A stretch of 14,508 bases of DNA. It comes from Desulfobacterales bacterium (lineage in GTDB: Bacteria; Desulfobacterota; Desulfobacteria; Desulfobacterales; UBA11574). The translations under genes were made by a program, and so were the position numbers. Positions 12,369-14,508 of the stretch are shown here, piece by piece. The DNA lies in the NCBI GenBank assembly GCA_030145595.1, contig JAQYVG010000060.1, positions 1-14,508 of the forward strand, in the 5' to 3' direction. Below the pieces are notes generated by a model. It had not been told where the DNA came from and did no database searches. It worked only from the letters and a program-made list of their open reading frames with translations. Within the stretch, counting starts at the first letter, position 1; each line of letters starts with the position of its first letter.

Positions 12369-14195
12369 ATGCAGCGCTTAAAAAAGAATGATATCTGGGT
12401 TGTGCCGGCGGGAATTGGGCTGCTAATATCCTATGGCTGGATTTTTAAACGCTTTATTCCTAACAAACACGGGATGTTAGGGCATGATTATGCATACTTT
12501 TTGCCTATTTTGCTGGATGATTATATCTGGTATCTATCTAATGGACTATGGAGTATTCCGTGGTTTACCCCCTCTTTTTGCGGTGGATCTTTAAATTATA
12601 CCAATCTGCAAAGTGTTTTTTACAGCCTCCCGGGATTTATCACCTTTTTTACTGATCCCCTGACCGCCGTCCAGGCGACTTTAATTATTTTTGCAGGCTT
12701 GGGCGCATGTGGCTTTTATCTACTGCTGACCGCGTTTTTTACTTCCCGCCCAGTTGCATTTTTCGGTGCGGCACTTTTTCTGTTTAACGGCTATTATACT
12801 CACAGGGTGCTGATAGGTCATTTGGGGCATCATTCTTTCATGCTTATACCTTTAGTTGCTTTTATGTTACTTCGGCCGTTGCAGGCAGATAGAAAAAAAC
12901 GTTATCGGCAGATTACATCCTCATCTGTCGCTGGAGGTTTGTTGCTGGCCTATATGGTGCATTCCGGCTTTTTACCGCTTATGCTTCCAGCAATAATATC
13001 ACTTGTATTAATCGGCCTCATCCATGGTCTTTTTTACGGAAACGTGCGTGAGTTCTGGCTGCGTTTGGGAGGTGCCGGATTGGTAAGTACTTTGCTGTCG
13101 ACATCAAAACTTGCGACGGCCTACTATTTAACGCAAAGCTTTTCCAGAAGCGCTTATAAACTTCCGGGAGCCAAAAGCTTTTTGGAGTCACTAATACTTC
13201 CGGTGAGATCTCTGTTCATCAGCCCTTCCATCGATTCAACCAGGTTGGAAACGCTGACAAATTTGCAATGGCATCTGGGCCGGCACGAGTGGGAATACAG
13301 CGTCACCTTTGTACCTCTTCTGATTATTTTATATGGAGGATGGAAGCTTTTGCATCGTGAAAAGATCAAGAGCGTTGTTTTGGAAACGAGCCGGATACAA
13401 TGGCTTCAAGTATGTGCTGTCGTAGTTTTATTATTTCTACCAATAGCCGTGAATACATACTCTCCAGCCTGGAACGCTGTTTTAAAAAAAATCCCCGTGA
13501 TAAAGAGTTCGAGTTCACTGATTCGCTGGTTTATCATTTACATTCCCGCCGTGATACTCGCGGCTGCTTTGGTTTTGGAAAAGACTGTAATTAGGCGCAA
13601 ACATAAAGCGGCTGTATTGATTATCAGCCTGTTTGCCGTTGTTGCCATTAATGCTTTCACCGATCGTACCTACTACAGCATGCAAAATTATGATCCCAAG
13701 GAGATTATTCGGGCATATTACAATATAAAAGCCGGGCTGTTCGAACCCAAAATTGAAGCTATTGGAGTTTATGTTGATAAAAAAGGACAAAGGCTTAATC
13801 CGTTTTTTTATAATAACTTGCTGGTTTATAAGGCCTCCTCGCTATTCTGCTATGAAGCGCAGTTTGGATATCGCCTTGAGGATCTGCCCGTAAAAACCTT
13901 ACATGCAGGCTCAGTGTTGGAGGAGAATGCAGGAGTATTCAATATCAAAAATCCGGCTTGCTATATCTGGCCGGAAGCTAACAATTGCGAACCGGGCGAT
14001 CATTTCAACACTGATAAAAAGGCGGATGTTTTGAGCTTTATCTCCTACCGTCCGTTTGATTTTCAAATTCCATTATTTCAAAAAATAGCCAACTGGATTA
14101 ATCTGTTGGCTTTAGTGGTAGTGGCATTGTTTTTTTTAAAATTGTCTGTACGATATTATCGGGATAGCTTTGGAAAGCACCGGCAAAATTTATAG
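12369..14195 (+). CDS. large polytopic membrane protein, GT-C/YfhO-like, function unknown
   Basis: 608 aa with about ten or more membrane helices. After the first helix (about 10-28), an outer loop carries GHDYAYFLPILLDDYIW (Asp40, Asp50, Asp51), then WFTPSFCGGSLNYTNLQSVF. This layout (acidic loop, P-x-F-C/W-G-G, Asn and aromatic residues before the second helix) is seen in uncharacterised GT-C-fold membrane proteins of the YfhO type. Helices continue to about 430 (AVLIISLFAVVAINAFTD). A soluble outer domain follows (about 440-575), then a final helix (about 576-596, INLLALVVVALFFLKLSV) and a basic tail. The ATG at 12369 has only a weak GAG upstream. The same strand and close spacing suggest one transcript with the preceding gene. 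A role in glycan transfer is plausible but unproven; no specific family name is certain. Confidence 0.7.
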   Translation: MQRLKKNDIWVVPAGIGLLISYGWIFKRFIPNKHGMLGHDYAYFLPILLDDYIWYLSNGLWSIPWFTPSFCGGSLNYTNLQSVFYSLPGFITFFTDPLTAVQATLIIFAGLGACGFYLLLTAFFTSRPVAFFGAALFLFNGYYTHRVLIGHLGHHSFMLIPLVAFMLLRPLQADRKKRYRQITSSSVAGGLLLAYMVHSGFLPLMLPAIISLVLIGLIHGLFYGNVREFWLRLGGAGLVSTLLSTSKLATAYYLTQSFSRSAYKLPGAKSFLESLILPVRSLFISPSIDSTRLETLTNLQWHLGRHEWEYSVTFVPLLIILYGGWKLLHREKIKSVVLETSRIQWLQVCAVVVLLFLPIAVNTYSPAWNAVLKKIPVIKSSSSLIRWFIIYIPAVILAAALVLEKTVIRRKHKAAVLIISLFAVVAINAFTDRTYYSMQNYDPKEIIRAYYNIKAGLFEPKIEAIGVYVDKKGQRLNPFFYNNLLVYKASSLFCYEAQFGYRLEDLPVKTLHAGSVLEENAGVFNIKNPACYIWPEANNCEPGDHFNTDKKADVLSFISYRPFDFQIPLFQKIANWINLLALVVVALFFLKLSVRYYRDSFGKHRQNL

Positions 14196-14220
14196 TCGAC
14201 TAGGACAATGGGAACAGTAC

Positions 14221-14440
14221 TTACTGCAACTCTAAAGAAGATTTGTTTTTATCGAATTGATATACCCTTTTTTTGAGGATTTCGTATGCTTTTTTTAGAA
14301 CATCTTCCGGACGAATATTTTTCAAGCATAAATCATTTCCATTACAGGGAGAGTTCCAGCGCTTCTTTATTGCGTTCAAACATTAAGACATTAATAGTAC
14401 TTTCAGGATATTTTCAGGATATTTTATCTTAATTATCAAC
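14221..14440 (-). pseudogene. decayed glycosyltransferase, probably GT9 (heptosyltransferase-like)
   Basis: Minus-strand remains in two frames. The downstream part (14221-14382) ends KRWNSPCNGNDLCLKNIRPE followed by DVLKKAYEIL, resembling the Cys-containing C-terminus of GT9 enzymes (PC...CLxxIxPExV). The upstream part (14342 to about 14425) reads KYPESTINVLMFERNKEALE, resembling the early KYPxAxIxVLV segment of the same family. The middle of a gene of about 1 kb is therefore missing, with the junction near 14345-14356. An 11-bp tandem duplication (14401-14422) breaks the upstream frame; removing one copy joins it. Family assignment is from short motifs and is moderate. If right, it is another dead sugar-transfer gene at the edge of the array. 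Confidence 0.45.
14401..14422. repeat. 11-bp perfect tandem duplication
   Basis: TTTCAGGATAT is repeated twice back to back (14401-14411, 14412-14422). Eleven bases shift the reading frame, and the duplication lies in the minus-strand glycosyltransferase remnant. It looks like a slippage-type frameshift. Confidence 0.85.
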
Positions 14441-14508
14441 GATCTTTACAAATTCACCGGGAGCATTTACAATGATTTAATGATTAAAATATACCCTGAA
14501 TAGGCCCA

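Noticed and set aside
14193..14202. Palindrome TAGTCGACTA at the stop codon of the 12369 gene
   Set aside because: Too short to interpret; no second copy or T-tract nearby.

Overview
The window (about 14.5 kb, moderately AT-rich) looks like a chromosomal segment from a sulfate-reducer-type Desulfobacterota bacterium (former Deltaproteobacteria). This is inferred from four things: the PilR-type regulator beside a sigma-54-controlled pilin, TPR-tailed TMTC-like membrane proteins, an S23/IVP four-helix-bundle gene embedded in GGTTGGAGG repeats, and REP-like intergenic sequence. No rRNA, tRNA, CRISPR array or intact transposase gene was seen.

Left part (1-2950), type IV pilus control. An S23-like four-helix-bundle gene (148-576) sits in a repeat-rich island just upstream of pilR (644-2038), where a sensor kinase gene would normally be expected. 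Behind pilR lies a well-formed regulatory region for pilA. It has two copies of the palindrome TTACAA-N4-TTGTAA spaced exactly 21 bp apart (2183-2219), then a -24/-12 sigma-54 promoter (2327-2342), then a strong ribosome binding site. The major-pilin-like gene pilA (2489-2893) follows and ends in a G/C-rich terminator that it shares with the convergent methyltransferase gene (2950-3678, minus).

Middle part (3727-10902), a paralogue array. Three plus-strand genes (3932-5953, 5943-7742, 8769-10733) encode multi-pass membrane proteins with a TMTC/GT105-like GT-C core and a C-terminal TPR domain of 4, 4 and 6 repeats. The first two overlap. The 1-kb gap between the second and third is not empty. 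It holds the C-terminal third of a second methyltransferase (minus, related to the intact one) joined head to head with the C-terminal third of a polyprenyl-phosphate-sugar synthase (GT2, DPM1-like, plus). Both lack their N-termini at the same point, near 8056-8070, so this is a deletion scar. After the third paralogue, an out-of-frame 59-codon piece matches the C-terminal tail of the first paralogue.

Right part (10892-14508). Two further polytopic membrane proteins follow: an ArnT/GT39-like protein that looks short at its C-terminus, and a 608-aa GT-C/YfhO-like protein. A minus-strand wreck of a probable GT9 (heptosyltransferase-like) gene with an 11-bp tandem duplication closes the window.

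How it may work together (inference): polyprenyl-phosphate-sugar-dependent GT-C enzymes beside a pilin with a Ser/Thr-rich tail suggest a pilin or envelope-protein O-glycosylation locus. It appears to have grown by segmental duplication, exchanged sequence between paralogues, and partly decayed. The pilin operon is probably switched by PilR through the twin palindromes.
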